This document shows, in pieces, positions 12,770 to 26,668 of a stretch of DNA of 64,000 nucleotides. Origin of the DNA: Sclerodactyla briareus (taxonomy: Eukaryota; Echinodermata; Holothuroidea; Dendrochirotida; Sclerodactylidae); assembly GCA_026419785.1 (NCBI GenBank), contig JAODTK010003355.1, positions 108,632-172,631 on the forward strand, given 5' to 3'. A model generated the notes under the pieces. The model ran no database searches and was not told the DNA's origin. It saw nothing but the letters and a program-made list of their open reading frames with translations. The position numbers were made by a program, and so were the translations under genes. How positions within the stretch are numbered: the stretch's first letter is position 1; every line of letters begins with the position of its first letter.

Positions 12770-14500
12770 TATATTGTTGACGTCTCACACGCATGGTTGT
12801 TATACTTTTAACAAAAAAACACTGATGATCGCTTCACACAGTAATGTGTTCGTGGCACAACCCGGACCCTTGAATAAATTGTTTTCTAAATTCGATGTCA
12901 TACTAGTGATCCGTCGGAAGAATTAAAAGGCCTAAAACACGTTTTCATTATCATCCCACCATACTAAAATTAGTGTTGAAGGAAATGGAAGTACAGCCAT
13001 TCTGTACACATGCCAGAATTTTTAGCTACATTTATGGTATGCCATCAAATATTGCACTTTTGTAAAGCGTGGTGCCGTAACTGTTTCGGACGTCGAGCTT
13101 GTAGGTAGCCTAATGTGTCGGTCCTTGTTGACCCCCTAGCGCTAATGGTATTCAATCCCCACTCTCACTGAGATGTAGATAACCACGAATGCGTCCACGA
13201 TTGGAGAGCAATTGATGAACCCGCCTCGGGTTGGCTCAAGGCCAAGATTGACGAATTTCCCAGGGTGACGCGGCAACGACTATTATGAGCGGACCTGGAA
13301 TAAACTCAGCAGGAAGATCGCCTCGTACATTCGGGCATGTCGGAGCAAGCCCGTCAGCTGTCCTGGAGCTCTCTATGGCAGGCAGAATCCGTGTGGAGCC
13401 GTGTGTGGCAATCCCGACGCAGCGTCCCTTACTTTTAGTAGTGTTATAGTTACCATGTGATTTGGGCGACTGTTCACCTTCCGAAAGAAGATCAAGATAG
13501 GTTCCGTTTGACGCCTCCCTCTAATTTCGAGCTTCGCAATAAGCTATTTCCTAAGCCTATTCTTGTCAATCAGTCAGAGGTCATTCAGTGGAGAGCTGTG
13601 AGCCCACAGGGCGCTGCCGGCAACGCTTCGGGCGTTGGCATCGATCGAGTCTGTGACAACAGGGTGTGATTTTTTCGTAACCTGTGCCAGGCATTACACA
13701 CACTACTAACAATTCATGTGTGCTTATTATCTTTAGTAATCCCTGTCGTCTATGCACTCATCTATCTTACTGACAACCCCAATATAACCATAGTCATCAC
13801 CCGACAGTTAACACTAACAAACAATATTCAATGGGACATAAAAACACAATCCTTACAGAACTCATATCATATTCGCCAGCACCACATATCACCCAGAGAC
13901 GGGGTCAGAAAGACAAAATCCTCATTAAAGACCCTGAAGCCACACAACAACTCTCCAAAGGAAATACGGCCGCATGCCTAAAATTCCCCATAATTTTTTG
14001 AACAATAATAAATTATTAGCTGATCGCTTATTAAGCAAAAAAAGAAAAAAAACAACCACCGCAAGAGCGCCACCAAAAGACCAAGAATCCGCGTGTATCC
14101 GCGTTATCTCTATGTATAACTGGCATAGCATATCCCAAAGTCAAAATGCCGACTTGCGCTATGATAAACTGCACAATGAATATTTCAAGGATACGGGGCA
14201 CGTTTATGTGTAAGTTCATTACTACTTGGGTCCCCCACACCGCCACTACACACCCCCTGCCCCCAGAGTAACCATCTGTTATATTTATAGCTATTTTATA
14301 GCCGTCTTTTTCTGTTAACGAACTATATTATGATTCTTACTAATACCTAAGAAGTCAGACTGTGTTGGGAAGTCGATCGCCTGAACTTGCCCCTATTAGA
14401 ATATCTGCACTGTAGGCGTCCCTTCCCTCTAACCCCTGACACGCCAAAAATCCCACAAGAAAAAAATCAGAAGTAAAGGTAAAGGGTTTTGGTCATGGAG
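12770..14500. other. no gene recognised
   Basis: Short open frames only. The stretch 13700-14220 is unusually A/C-rich and open in several frames, but no motif is recognised. Confidence 0.45.
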
Positions 14501-14519
14501 CTGGATAGTGAGGGCCCAA

Positions 14520-14985
14520 CACCGAATGGCTGAATAGGCAAAATAAGCACCATGTACTAATGCGTATACGTATACGTATCACCTCGAATGAATTCTATGG
14601 AATAACCTTCCCTCGAAAGCCAATCACTGAACGGCAATATACATGGTCTGCGGCATTTCTATGGCTTCCGCGTAAACAGTGTGGGTTGCTCTTCTGAAAC
14701 AAGCGCACGTTTCCGTAAATTTGTGATTTTCACATCCACTCTGGACACGCATACGCAACAATGGAATCTCAGCCTCAGGATGGACGGAAATCACATAGTT
14801 AACGAAAACAGCTGTTGTTTATTTCAGAAGCGAACACATTCATGAGTTTCTTCCATAAAATGCACCAGCCTATGCATAGTGTCGTGATTGGCTTTTTTGA
14901 TACGATATTCCTAATTCGTGGTGAATACGCACACCGTATACGCATTGGTGAATGTGCTTATTTTGCCTATCCTTGTTGGTTTGCC
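14520..14985. mobile_element. MITE-like inverted repeat
   Basis: The left segment aataggcaaaataagcac...aatgcgtatacg (about 14532-14570) is matched in inverted orientation at about 14940-14975 (cgtatacgcattggtg...gtgcttattttgcctat). Between and beyond them, 14695-14790 has a diverged direct copy at 15075-15150. No transposase is visible, as expected for a non-autonomous element. Confidence 0.55.
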
Positions 14986-15249
14986 TCATTTCATTCAGAT
15001 TTGTTTGCCTCTGTGAACCAATACGCATCCTTGCAAACTAAATAAGTTATTCAGACACTGGCCCCATGCTCAGCTCCCGTGAATTCACGATTTTTCACAT
15101 GTGTACTGGACCTGCATACGCTACGATGGAATCCCGCCATTACTCTCACTTGGGGCCGTATTCACTCGGGTACTACAAAATATCGCCACAATTAGTCATA
15201 AACAAAGGCTCAATCCTACCAAAAAGGTGACATCCTAAGGTCAAGGTAT

Positions 15250-15650
15250 GAAATCTTTAAGAATGACCTGTTTGGAAATGGTTATAAAATTTTTCTGTTG
15301 TTCTGATATTGAGAGTGGATTGGATGGACCTTATTTTCTTTTTTACAGGGAGAATGCATCTTCATTGTCCTACTTGCTGGTTCTTCTTTCTCCGACTACT
15401 TCTCTGAGTTGTCTAATGTTACTAACTGATATGGGCCCTCGTCTCGTCTCGTAGTGAAGCTGCATATTAGACATTCTGGGGTATCTTTTTCGCAGAATAA
15501 GATTGGTGAGTCGCAGTTGTGTCGTTTGGTCTATCGGTTTAATGGCTCAAACACAGCTTTGATCTTTTTTCAGGAATTGTGGGAGAATTCTTTGAGGTTC
15601 TGTTTTTCTTCTTCCTGGGTTTTTGTGGTTTCATAGTCCTTCATGATTAC
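15250..15650 (+). repeat. T-rich dispersed repeat, possibly LINE-derived
   Basis: A T-rich region whose 3' end matches the 39.69-39.76 kb segment. Two adjoining open frames cover it but show no recognisable domain. Confidence 0.3.
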
Positions 15651-16071
15651 TCCGTTTCTTCCTGACCATTTCCTACGAACTTAACTAATTGTTTATTGAT
15701 TACTCACATTCATTTCTTTTATTTCCACAACGAGTAAAGCAATCATGTTACAATATACAGTATTTTACGAGTAGGACGTCCTATAAAAAGCATAACGTAT
15801 ACAGTAGGACCCCCTGTATACTTGTAAATCAGCTGCAAAGCATCAATAGAACCAACCACCCTCATCCCCTCCCTCAACGCTAGCCATTGACAACAACAGC
15901 ACGTACTCATCAGCAATCACCTCGTCGAGACTAACGTGTATTTACCCTGTAAAGCTGAAATGGAAGATTTATTCTTTAGTGAACTTAATGCAATGCATTC
16001 CAACACTTTGCTCCATAGAACCTACTAGACCCTTGAAATTACAACTTTCGCGGCGTATCTCAATGTTAGAG

Positions 16072-16101
16072 CCCCCCCCCTAGCCCCCCCCCCCCCCCCC
16101 C
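16072..16101 (+). repeat. poly-C tract, 9 + 18 bases
   Basis: Two C runs are separated by tag. This is one of many G/C runs of 9-18 bases in the window. Confidence 0.95.
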
Positions 16102-16884
16102 GGTTGAATTGGAGTTCTTTATTCACACCTGAACGAAAAAGTATGGGGAAGAATAGAAGGAGCCCACTTACAACCTACAGATACCAAGTCCAAATGTCAC
16201 TGGATTAAATGAACAGAAGTACTATCTAAACTCCGCTCCAGTGATAATTCGAACCTTCTCCCTGTTCTTCCAGGTTTTCCTGTAACACGATAAATTCGTT
16301 CAGGATGAATAGCGTGGGCGTTCCCCCAAATAATATACCTACGACAACTGTGAATAACACCATATGCTTATTCATTTAAGAAACACCAACCCGGAAAAAA
16401 TTGCGCGCCTTGTCCATAGGCGTAGAGTGCGGTGGGGGGTGATACGTCCCTCTAATATTTTGATGGTGGGGATGGCCTATGTGATCGACCCTCCCCCCCC
16501 CCCCCCAATGCTCCATGTATGCATCTCTCAAAATAATTATTAAAATGAGGGTAAGCAACAAAGGTACATACAGCCATACACAAAGGCCTAACACATATTT
16601 CTCACGCAATTTCCTCATTTTATTTTGAGGAGGTCAAAATGCTAAATATTCGCGCTGCGTGCGCTTTTTTTTTTCTGTCTTTTCAGTTACAACATGTTAA
16701 TGCAATAATCCTTCAGTCAGCAATATTCTCTCTATACAAGTGTCGGTCCACATATGTAAATGCCCCACAATGAGAATTTGGTTTGGAACACGTTTAATGC
16801 AGCCCCCCCCCCCCTCCCCAATGTTTGAATCCAACTGACATTTTTCTAACAGTGCACATAACCATTGGCTATGTTCCGCCAGAC

Positions 16885-17300
16885 ACTACCGTTAGCGCAT
16901 TAAACTCTCCGACAGTTCATCTATTGACCAGTCAGATTGACACATTTCCGTCATAGTGAAATCGGATGAGTTTGAAAGTGGGCTTTACTTGATTCTGCTG
17001 CCCTCTATTTTGGCAGTTTTTCACCGAAAATACATAGTTAGTCCGTGTACCCGAAACTCGGTGTTGGCTACAAAGTTGGTCGCCGAAAGCCATGACTGTG
17101 ATTCAGGTAAATATGTTGTCTGTTTCACGTATTTTTCTAACGTCGTCGGATTTAAACGAACCTTGGAGAATGTGGACTACAGTTGGTCGCGAACAACATC
17201 AAAGCATTTCACAGTCAACCGCGTGAACAGAAATTGGTATAATTTATGTGCGTTCTCAAACGATGTCCCAAAGGCCATTTCTGCGCGGATATAAACGTCG
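16885..17300 (+). repeat. hairpin-start repeat family, copy 2 (5' truncated)
   Basis: gttagcgcattaaactctcc, agtgaaatcggatgagtttg and gctgccctctattttggc match copy 1 in order. It then continues into nttggagaatgtggactacag, shared with 46325-46360. The 112-codon open frame over it is not a gene. Confidence 0.7.
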
Positions 17301-18369
17301 GCGTGGGCGGTTTACCCCGCTTCCCTTGCACATGTCTAGTTGCTGGAAGCAATATGCCCGAAAACCAACTGGACAGGGGTTCGTGCACATCATTATTAAG
17401 GTTTCGTGATTGACTTTTGGTATACATATATTGCGGAGGGCTTGGCACAAACAATTCTGACTGTAAATTTGGAGAATAATTGACACGGAAACAAATCTGA
17501 AAACCAATTTCTCTATCTGGTCTGCGATCTTTCTTCATCAAAGGCCCGGAAAAATTCACATATTTTCACGACCGGATGTTCGTCACCATGCAATTTTCCT
17601 AATGTGCGGAGCACCTAACGGAAGGGTCCTCTAGGGGCAGCGGGAAGACCGCTAAAAGTTAAGTATGGTCGTAATGAAAGGCGACATGGAGACTTTTGAG
17701 GATTAAAATTGATCTTTTTTTTTAATTTAGTTGTCAATTCCAGTGGTGTTGATGGTAATATGATTCCTTGTATCTCTCGACTCATCGGTATGTATTAACA
17801 TTTCTCTAGATTGATTGTTATCTCATTAAATTATAAATGCAGACTTAGATCATAGTTCAAGGATGTATTAAAAAACAACCCAGCAGTGCTTTTTCCGTCA
17901 ATATTGAGGGTCCTAGAATCCAAATTTCAGGCCTCGGCGCACTGATGAACAGTAGTATCAGTATGGAGCACAAATTGTTGAACATTCTGGACAAGCAAGT
18001 AAAAGTCCGAGGCAGCAATCCACCGAGGTCTGACAAAATTCTCACATTTCCACCGGTTACACACACAAAATTGTAATCACAAAATGCCCTTGTTTGAAGC
18101 CTGGGTACTTGCAGCCTAAAAAGCCTGGGAAGATGTCATTTTCCGGCCATCGTGGGGGGGGGGGGTGGGGAGCTTGTCCAACTCAAATGTTCTTGGTGGT
18201 CTTGCTAGATAATAGTCTTGTGCCCCCCCCTGACAATGTCTTGGCCCGCCCCCCCCCCCTCGTATGAAAAGTTTGGCACACCCACCGTCCTGATGATACC
18301 CTCTACGCATTGCTCTGAGCTCGAGAAGGTATTTGGAATCTTGTTCTTTGATAGACGTCACTTTCAGTT

Positions 18370-18890
18370 GTTCCCTTGATAAGCTATTAGTTACTCAGGC
18401 TGTTTGAGACCGTACTGGAGTAATCCTGGTCAATATGGAGTTAATAGCTTCTTGAAGTTAAGTCAGGTAATGAAAACGTTTAGCGCGGAGGGCCACTAGA
18501 TTGTATTTCACTGTCTTAGAGATTTACCTTACGAGGAAAGAGGCCCTCTCTCGGTCATAACTCGGATCGGCGTGAGAGAACTCGAGTGAATGGATTCAGG
18601 TTCTTAAAATGTTCATCATGGGATTCGAGGGCCTTCCTTTCACTACCTTTACCACCAATATTGTTCGTTGTCCTCAAGCCCTGTGGCCAACGCTATAGAT
18701 TCGACATCGAAAATAACTGCTTCTCTCGAGAGTTAATAATGAGTGGAATAGCCTCCTGAAGAGGTTTCCTGTCCTAAAGGGTGAATGCGTGCAAGAACAA
18801 TCTTGATTCATTTTTCAAGATTGTGGACGAATTCTTTTCTTCAGGCATGCTTGGGTTCTTCTCCTCTTTTGGGTTAATTGTGGCCCTGGG
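18370..18890 (+). mobile_element. LINE 3' fragment (RT C-terminal domain)
   Basis: Broken frames show FHCLRDLPYEER, then R-R-E-R-G-D-like and FKMFMGF-like segments, and finally VNNEWNSLL with VNACKNNLDSFFK. These are the conserved tail of reverse transcriptases of the Jockey/CR1 group, where FxxRVxxxWNxLP precedes SVxxFKxxLD. No upstream RT core is visible, so it is a 5'-truncated copy. Confidence 0.7.
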
Positions 18891-19289
18891 TCAGTCATGA
18901 GGATTCGTACTCCTGCCCTTTTTTTTCACTAACTAAACGAAGGGATGTACTCTGCCTTCGTAAACACCTAGGACCCTTCCGTTTAACAGCCCTTTCAAGA
19001 CAACAGCCTTCCATGTCGGGTTTGGACTTAATTTATAAGTTCCAATTACTGCAACGAAAAAATCTTCCATAGTCCTAATACACCTGTGTGCGACCCGCAA
19101 GAAAAGCCTTCTGAAGTGCAGCCATGGTACTCAAATTGACAAATTCACTCAGAATTCACAAGCTTGAGGTAATGCCTTTTTTTCTTTTTTCTTTTTTCCA
19201 ACGCAGGGTCCCCATGAACTAAGTGCTTTTCGAAGTGATGTTATAACACCACTTGCGTCTCAACACACATGGTCTGCATGTGAGTTCAT

Positions 19290-19470
19290 GAGATTAACTG
19301 GTGTCGGGGTTTGATTGACAGGGTTTGATTGATTATCCCTGTGGAAAAAATCGGATTCCTGAGAAGACAGAAGATGGATTATTGAGTCTTCACTCCCGCG
19401 GAGTTACTCCATGGTCTGCTTTACCCCCACAATGCCCATGACAGGTGTTTCAGGGTGACGTGTAGTTTTT
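19290..19470 (+). repeat. dispersed repeat, partner of 21050-21230
   Basis: ggtgtcggggtttgattgacagg and actcccgcggagttactccatg recur in order at 21056 and 21140. Confidence 0.55.
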
Positions 19471-20699
19471 CGAGTAATGAGGGGATACCAAACAGGCAGA
19501 TTATGGACCTCTCATTAGTATCTCTTTGTTGATTTAACAATATATATAAATCGTGATGTACGGTAGTTGTAGGCTATTATCTCATTCCACTCTGTATTTG
19601 TTTGATTACCAACTAATCTTATAGCACATAGGAAGCGCAGTGAGATACATCCAGTTCCTACAACAGCCTGACGGCATCCGGCCAATTCCTCCGAAGGGAC
19701 TTGTATTCCGTTAAGCTAGAAGCCAGTGACATGGAACATTCTAACGCCGCCACATGGTCAACTCACTAATGTAATGGGAAGTGCATGTCAAAGTGGTTAT
19801 CTCCATCTAATTCTGGCCCTACCCGTACTATCTGAATGGCTAAACTGCGTTTCTTCTGACGGAACAAGCCCTTGCATATGTAAAAAGATTTTTTCAATAC
19901 TAGTAGACCCCTCATAGGCGTCAGAGATTAAAAAAATTGCTATCAATTGGTGGGAAAACGAACACCACGCAATAATATAGATACACTCTCAAAATATTGT
20001 GTACAAATACCCACCCGGGCAATTTGTTTTCCCCAGCCTGCAGGGATAAACACTTACTCATATGGGTAAATCTCACCATACTGGTGAACCAAATTGTACG
20101 TGTGGGATTCGACCAAATATGTTTTAGAGTGTAATAATACTAATATAATATAATAATATAGTAATAATTTTCTCTGGTTAAGTTTTGGGTTCGAACCAAG
20201 ACTATTTTTTGGGGGAAAACCCTGTAAACAAACGAACCATAGATTGAATTTGAATAGAACATTGCTGAATTGTTAACAAGATAATAATTTCATTGAATGT
20301 GTCAATTATTCTGATTCAATAATCATTCGGCTCTATGTGCATACCTATCCGTCTCCCTCTTAAGGTTAATATAGAAGAGCAGTGTATTTCACCCGTCTAT
20401 CCCGGTCATCACAGCGAAATAAATGAATAACCAAAAACAAGGCCACATTCAATTCGGAGGTGTAGAGTTTGGACATATCGTTTTTGGGTTTAACCTCAGC
20501 CATGTGGCTTGGTGAGGTATTTTCGTAAATCGTGTGCGTGTTATTCATCTATTTATTATCGCTCAGTAACATTTGATTCAAATGCTCTTCCTCCTTCATT
20601 TCTTAAAAAGATCGGGATGGACGTATGTAACATTGTGACCAGGGGAAGGTTCGCCTGGGGTGTTGAACAAATTAGAGTTCAAAGTTCATCTGTGGATCA

Positions 20700-20820
20700 A
20701 GAAGAAAGGGAGGAGAAAGAGGAAAGAAGGGAAAAAAAGAGGGATAGAGAGAAAACCAGGAGAAGCAAGGCCGCGGAAATGAAGAAAAGGGCGGCAAGAG
20801 TGGGAGAGAGCGGAAGATAA
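20700..20820 (+). repeat. purine-rich tract
   Basis: A gaa/gag-rich stretch that would encode a Glu/Lys/Arg-rich segment ending in a stop. Low complexity explains the open frame, and no domain is seen. Confidence 0.6.
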
Positions 20821-21049
20821 TTTCCAAAATATGATATGCGCCACTGGGGAAACGACTCCTTGCATAGGTCTAGTTTGTCCCCTCTAAAACAGCCGATTAA
20901 CGATCATGTGCCGACACCGCCAGGACAAACCGTATAGCCAAGTTGTATTCGTGGTATTCGAAATGACGACTTAATTTCAACGATTTTAATTTGTTTTTCT
21001 GAGAGAAGGTGAAAAAGATACGAATTGCAGTTTTGTGAGCACAAGAAGA

Positions 21050-21230
21050 ATCAATGGTGTCGGGAGTTGATAGACAGGTAGTATCCCGTGGCGTGGAGAA
21101 AAAACCTAATACGGGACATAATAGGAGTGATTAGTCTACTTACTCCCCCGGAGTTACTCCATGTCCTGTTAAACACCCCACTGTTCACAGGACAGGAGGG
21201 TTTATACATGGCGACATTGCCCTCCAATTT
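21050..21230 (+). repeat. dispersed repeat, partner of 19290-19470
   Basis: A diverged direct copy (ggtgtcgggagttgatagacagg, ctcccccggagttactccatg). The 128-codon minus-strand open frame over it does not look like a gene. Confidence 0.55.
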
Positions 21231-21429
21231 AGTGGTGGGGGGCATAGCATTAACGTAGTCCGATCCTATAGTCGGAGATGGCGAGCTGGGGAAACATGTG
21301 TTCCGAGTAATTAAATTCAACTCAAGCTTACGAACCCAATTAATAGTTCTTTGTAAACAATAAAAAAAGGGATCCTGCTTGAGAGTATACGTTTCGATGA
21401 TGTCGGTTATTGAGGGGGCTGGTAGACCC

Positions 21430-24400
21430 ATTACCACGCTGGCATCCCCTGAACTCCGCTGTCTAGCTATCTATCCGTCCATCTATCCGTCTATCTAAGG
21501 TCGAGATGGCTTACCGCGATAAGTGAACAGACTATGGATGGTGCAACACTATACCCTGAACCTCGAACGTGAACAAAACTAAAAACTGGTGGTGGACTTC
21601 AGTAAAATCAGATCCTGGACTCTCTCATTATTATTTGGATACTGTGGTAGAACAGGTGTCAAAAACATTTTTTTATGTACAAACGTTATGGATAATTTAT
21701 CATGGTGGCAAACACTGGTGAGATCCCGAAGAAGGACGCCAACTATGTTTATTTTAGCTTTGTTTGACCGCACTATTCAGATTGACATTAGAGATTGCAT
21801 CTGTCATTAATACTCATCTGACTGTCTGTCTATCTGTCTGTATGTGTGTTTGTCACTGGCCATCAGTCCATGTCCTCCGGTGAAGCAAAAAGAGACGATA
21901 CAACGACAGCACTACGTTGGAGTACTCCCTGGAGAAGCACTTAGAACGTGTTAGTCCTTGAAATACACTATACGACACGCATGCGCTGGTGTGTTATAAA
22001 CTTGCCCGACCCCCCTCCCGCATTCTATATGAGATTTCTACTCTAAATTTGCGCCATTCAGGGGTCGCATATCCATAATGAAATACACTATTGCATATGC
22101 ATGTGTTACTGTGTATATTGGTAAATATAAGTGAACGAGTACAAACCTGAGTTAAGTCAAAGTTAAGGTTGTTTATTTTCCATCACTCATAATTTGGAAG
22201 TGTGGGGTTATCTGTACCGATCCGAGGGTGTAGGTACGTTCCTACGCCTAACGAGACTTTAACGCATGCGTATAGTAGGGGAGTCTCTCAGGACCCGCCC
22301 ACCTTCTCGCCCTTAGTTACCCATCGTGACGGACGGGAAATGATACACATTCTAAACCCTCATTCTGCTGGGGGGGGGGGGGTGACAACCTGCAGTATGC
22401 TTTGTAATAAAGTGCATCCACTTTTGAAGCTGATTGGTGTCGCTTTTTCACAAAGGTGGGAGATTAAGTGACATATGACCTGTCTGGCGGTGTGCCACTA
22501 AGAATTATACGCCAGTTCGATAGTTCTAAGGCGCATGCTCCCCATCAGAACGTTCGGAAGAAGAGCGAGATTCGGTCAATTCCCTCCATAGCAATATCAT
22601 TATGTTTTTTTTCTTCAAACTGTCACCACTATTTGAAACGCAACCAATTCATCCCATATTTTTCGGATGTATTGTTGATGAGCCTTGGGTGAAATCTGTA
22701 AGTTTTGTGATCGCAAGATTCATAATTTTTGGCAGGGAGTTTCGAAAGATCGTTCTGCACACTGTACTTCAACGTCCAACTGTGGCCATATCCCCTATGA
22801 CCTTTGACACAATATCATTATCATCTTATGAATCTTGTGGCTCCGAACCTTCTCAGGAGTTGGTATATAGGAGATCGCCCACCGGGGGGGGGGGGATTTG
22901 GCAACATTTCAGGCTTCAACAAGAGTCTGCAAAGAGTCTTTCATTGTTATCGATAATTGTCATTAGACCTCTCACTCGTGAAGGTCGTTTTCGTGATGTT
23001 TAGGGGAGGTAAAGACTGATTGACATATTTCCTAATGAGCGTTGGTTCTGAATGTCTACTCCCCCACACTACTATATAGAAGAATCCGATTAGTTACGTC
23101 CGGGACCTGGAATCTCCCGCAACGACGTTTGTCGCGGGGAATAATCGTAGTTAAAGAGTCCCAGTGATTCATCTATTATAAAAGGAGAATGTTTCACCAC
23201 AAGCGAGTCTTAAGTCTTCAAAAATTCCGACAAAGTTTAGCCCACAAATTTCCATCCAACACTGAACATTCAACCATTTACCCCCCTGCGAGAACACTCC
23301 CTCCTTATGTGTGCCTGTGGTTGTCGTCTTAGCTCGTTCTCCGTTAGTTTCAAATTGAAATTAAAGCTTTTCTGTAGCCTATATTTTTTATTTTCGATTT
23401 GGTCGGGTTGATTGCCGCAATTAAATAATATCAACATTTTTTCTAGTTACAAATGTTGCTTAATTTCCCCTATAGTCATTTTTCTCCCTCAATTTTCTGA
23501 TGGAGCGACTCTCCACTAAGTCACCACTACTGTTGTTCAGCCATTTGGAATCTGGGTTCGTGAGCTGGAGAGGGAGGCCTGATCGCGGATCGGGATGACC
23601 GTCAATTCCAATCCCATTCCGCTGGCGATTATCTCAGATTCAATTTACAGAAGATCCGTACTGTGCATTTTTAATCAAGCGAAAGGATCCTGATTCTATT
23701 TTTCACTATTCAGTGTTTCAAGCGCGACAAACCTGTCATAATTGTCAATTCATTTGTGGTATTGAATTCAACCGAGAAACCATTCACAACCGTTTGTAAT
23801 CCAATGCTTAAAATACCACAACAAAAACTAAGACACTGTTTGACATCATCTGAGACACTTTATATTTCAATCTTTGACACGTTTTGAAAGTGATACTTCA
23901 GAAAGTGTTGATATAAAGTTTTCAATTTTTAACGTATGTCGTTAGAGTATAACCAACAAACGTTAACAAATTTCAAGAGAGTTAAGAGTGCTTTCGTACA
24001 GACTACATTGTGATGTTACCATAAAACGTCAAGAGAACGTTTTACAACAGTTTTTTCTATTTCATGCAGTTTTGTCGGTTTATTACTAGCTAGTGCTAAA
24101 ACTCCTTTGAAATTAACTAAGAACACAACCACAATGATAAAAAAATTGAGGTACTACCGGGGCGTTATTGTTTCCTCTATACCACCCTCCGTCATATATT
24201 TTACCCGTTAATTACTATATATATTCATTTGAGTGAAATGCGTATATGCAACATTCCTAAACAAAGAATATGGGTTTGCTGACCTTATTTGAAGTTAGGG
24301 CCTTACTGCAAAAAAAAAAGTGGATATCCCCGGGGTTGAGATATCTTTTTTTTCAATATTTGAAACTCTATCAGTTTTCCAATCTCCGAATATTCTTCTA

Positions 24401-25290
24401 ATAGTGGTAAACCATCAAATCAACCAAAATGAGTCACCCCTCAAACCCTATTTTCCGTTGGTATTTGGTACAATTCCCAGAATCCATTGAGAATCTGTGA
24501 CTTGTGAATTTCTCCTTGTCACAAAGTGTAACACTCAGTCTTCCAATTCCCAAATATTTTCAATTCAAAATAGTCGTCGGAAATAACGTTCCACCCACCC
24601 CTAACAAAGTGCTGGGGATTGCCTACATACATATCAAGAGGGTTGTCTTTAAGGCTCTAACCTTTGGATTTTTTTTAATTAATCAAGTTAAATTGTAAGT
24701 TTTTTACCAATATCATCAGAAATGAAAAAAATCTCTCAACTCACTCCCAGATTTCCCTTTTCCCGAAAGAGATTGCACTTTGACTTTCATCCCAGTTTCG
24801 GTGCGAAACGTGTGTTTTTTTATTTCTTTTTTTCAGGTAATTCCAGTTATACTAAACTTGAATATCTGCGATTTTTTTTAAAATATGACAGACACGCAAA
24901 CGCACATACCGCCACACACACATGGACACCTTTCGAGTTGCACTATTTGCTGAAACCCTCATGGAAGCTCCTCACCCACCACCCACCCTGCCTACGATAG
25001 CAAACCGTTGTTGTGGCGACTGCCGACTAGTAAAAGCCTAACCGGATGGGGTTCGGACTGGGCATGGACATTATTAGGAACAAATGAACATGCATTAAAC
25101 TCCACGAATTTTATCAACCCTTAAGAAAGGATTTGTGCATAGCTGATCTCCTATTCACTCATGAATGTCCAATCTGGGCCTACTCGCACAATTATAATAT
25201 AACATGAATAGATGTAAAATGTTATAAAAGTCACAACCCAAAAGGTCGTGAGAAACTCTGCAATCCAGAGAACAATTTTTAACGTAAACA
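21430..25290. other. no gene recognised
   Basis: Contains short tetranucleotide stretches near 21470 and 21820, and G runs at 22370 and 22884. No exon is supported. Confidence 0.5.
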
Positions 25291-25299
25291 TTGTCGGGA

Positions 25300-25990
25300 G
25301 CAATAATAGGTCAAAGTCTTGAAAAACTTGTGGACACGATACGGTCCGGATGCTTGGTTCGAATCAAGCATAAATCCGGCCTACCACTCCCGTATGGGGG
25401 GACCCTATTGGTTTCGGTGTAGAATGGGGTCATTTTTGGTTAAAAAAAAATAGAGATTGTGAAAAACTTATATTCTGGCAACAATAACTTCATCATAATA
25501 AAATATTACTAAATTCATCTCATGATGGGGTACCTGGATGAATTGAGCTCATATTTGGTATGTGGCCTCCCTATGAGGAGTACATGATCCCCTGTTGCTG
25601 GGTCAGTCAGGTACCCGACTCAGCAAAGGTCCAGTCTAAAATCCTGTGGACACGATAACTCTAGACAAGGTACCACAGCTGATTTTGGGGGGTACTGCTT
25701 TTCTCATTGGGGAGTATCAATACACCTATTGGTTTCAGTGTAGACATTTTTAGTGAAAATTGAGCAATTGCGAAAAAACTGATATTTCGGTCCATTTTAT
25801 CTTGTGGGCACAAGATGTCCCACCTGGGTGATCAAGCTCCTACTTACTAGTCTTACTATGTTGGTTCCCCGTGATGGAACATCATCCCATTGTTTTGGGA
25901 CCAGGTCAAAGGTCATCTGAGGACAGCAGAGGTCAGGCAGAGGTCAGTCTAAAACCCGTGTGGACACGATAAGGTCTAGAATCCTTGTTC
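25300..25990 (+). repeat. 315-bp tandem repeat, about two units
   Basis: The word tggacacgat recurs at 25331, 25647 and 25961. Between them, tattggtttcggtgtaga / attggtttcagtgtaga, a tgaaaa-cttatatt block and a 'catgatcccctgttgctggg' / 'catcccattgttttggga' block repeat in the same order. A partial copy lies inverted at about 56070-56130, and one piece lies near 27715-27790. Confidence 0.7.
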
Positions 25991-26668
25991 CTTCGGCTAG
26001 AGTGTGGTGCTTATCATCCAATTATCCCATTTGTTCTCGTATCTGGCATAACCGGTAGGTTATTAAGGATGATCAAGAAATCTCTGAGCCTCTTGGCTTT
26101 CTGGTTTAGTCTGGAATATTGCCCAGATGTTGATGCAGTAGCTGGTGCTGGTGCCTGCAAACTCATAAGAATACAGACAATAAAACCAGAAACTTGTTTG
26201 TCTCCCCCTACCTTTACCTGTTCACCTCCTGCCCGCATGTTGCCAGTTTGCCTCGATTTTCAGGCGTAGTCTCCCCTCCCGCTTACTCCTCTACCACCCC
26301 ACCTAGGTATACGTTTGCGTTCGTGTATGTGTATCGAAGGTTTCAAGTTAATACAGTTGAATCTCTCAGGTCTCATTTCCTTCCAAATTTCAGAATTCGC
26401 TTTTCCCAAACTACGATAAAAATATAGGCAATATTTCGACCATGGGCTGCACAAGCATTTCTATTGGATATAAAGTATAGGGCATTGCAGTCAGTCAAGG
26501 CGAAAGAGTAAATAAAATTGTCATTTCAGGAGATGTTGCGACTATAACGACGGGATAAGTCTCTGGGGGACTCATGCGATTAATCAATTTGGAGTAATAC
26601 TAATAACTTATCTACGCGTTATGATTTGATGCTCCGCGAAGCAGAGACGATACGATGCAGGCATGCAG

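Noticed and set aside
21051-21437. 128-codon open frame on - strand
   Set aside because: It overlaps a dispersed repeat that has a second copy at 19.3 kb without the frame, and it shows no known motif.
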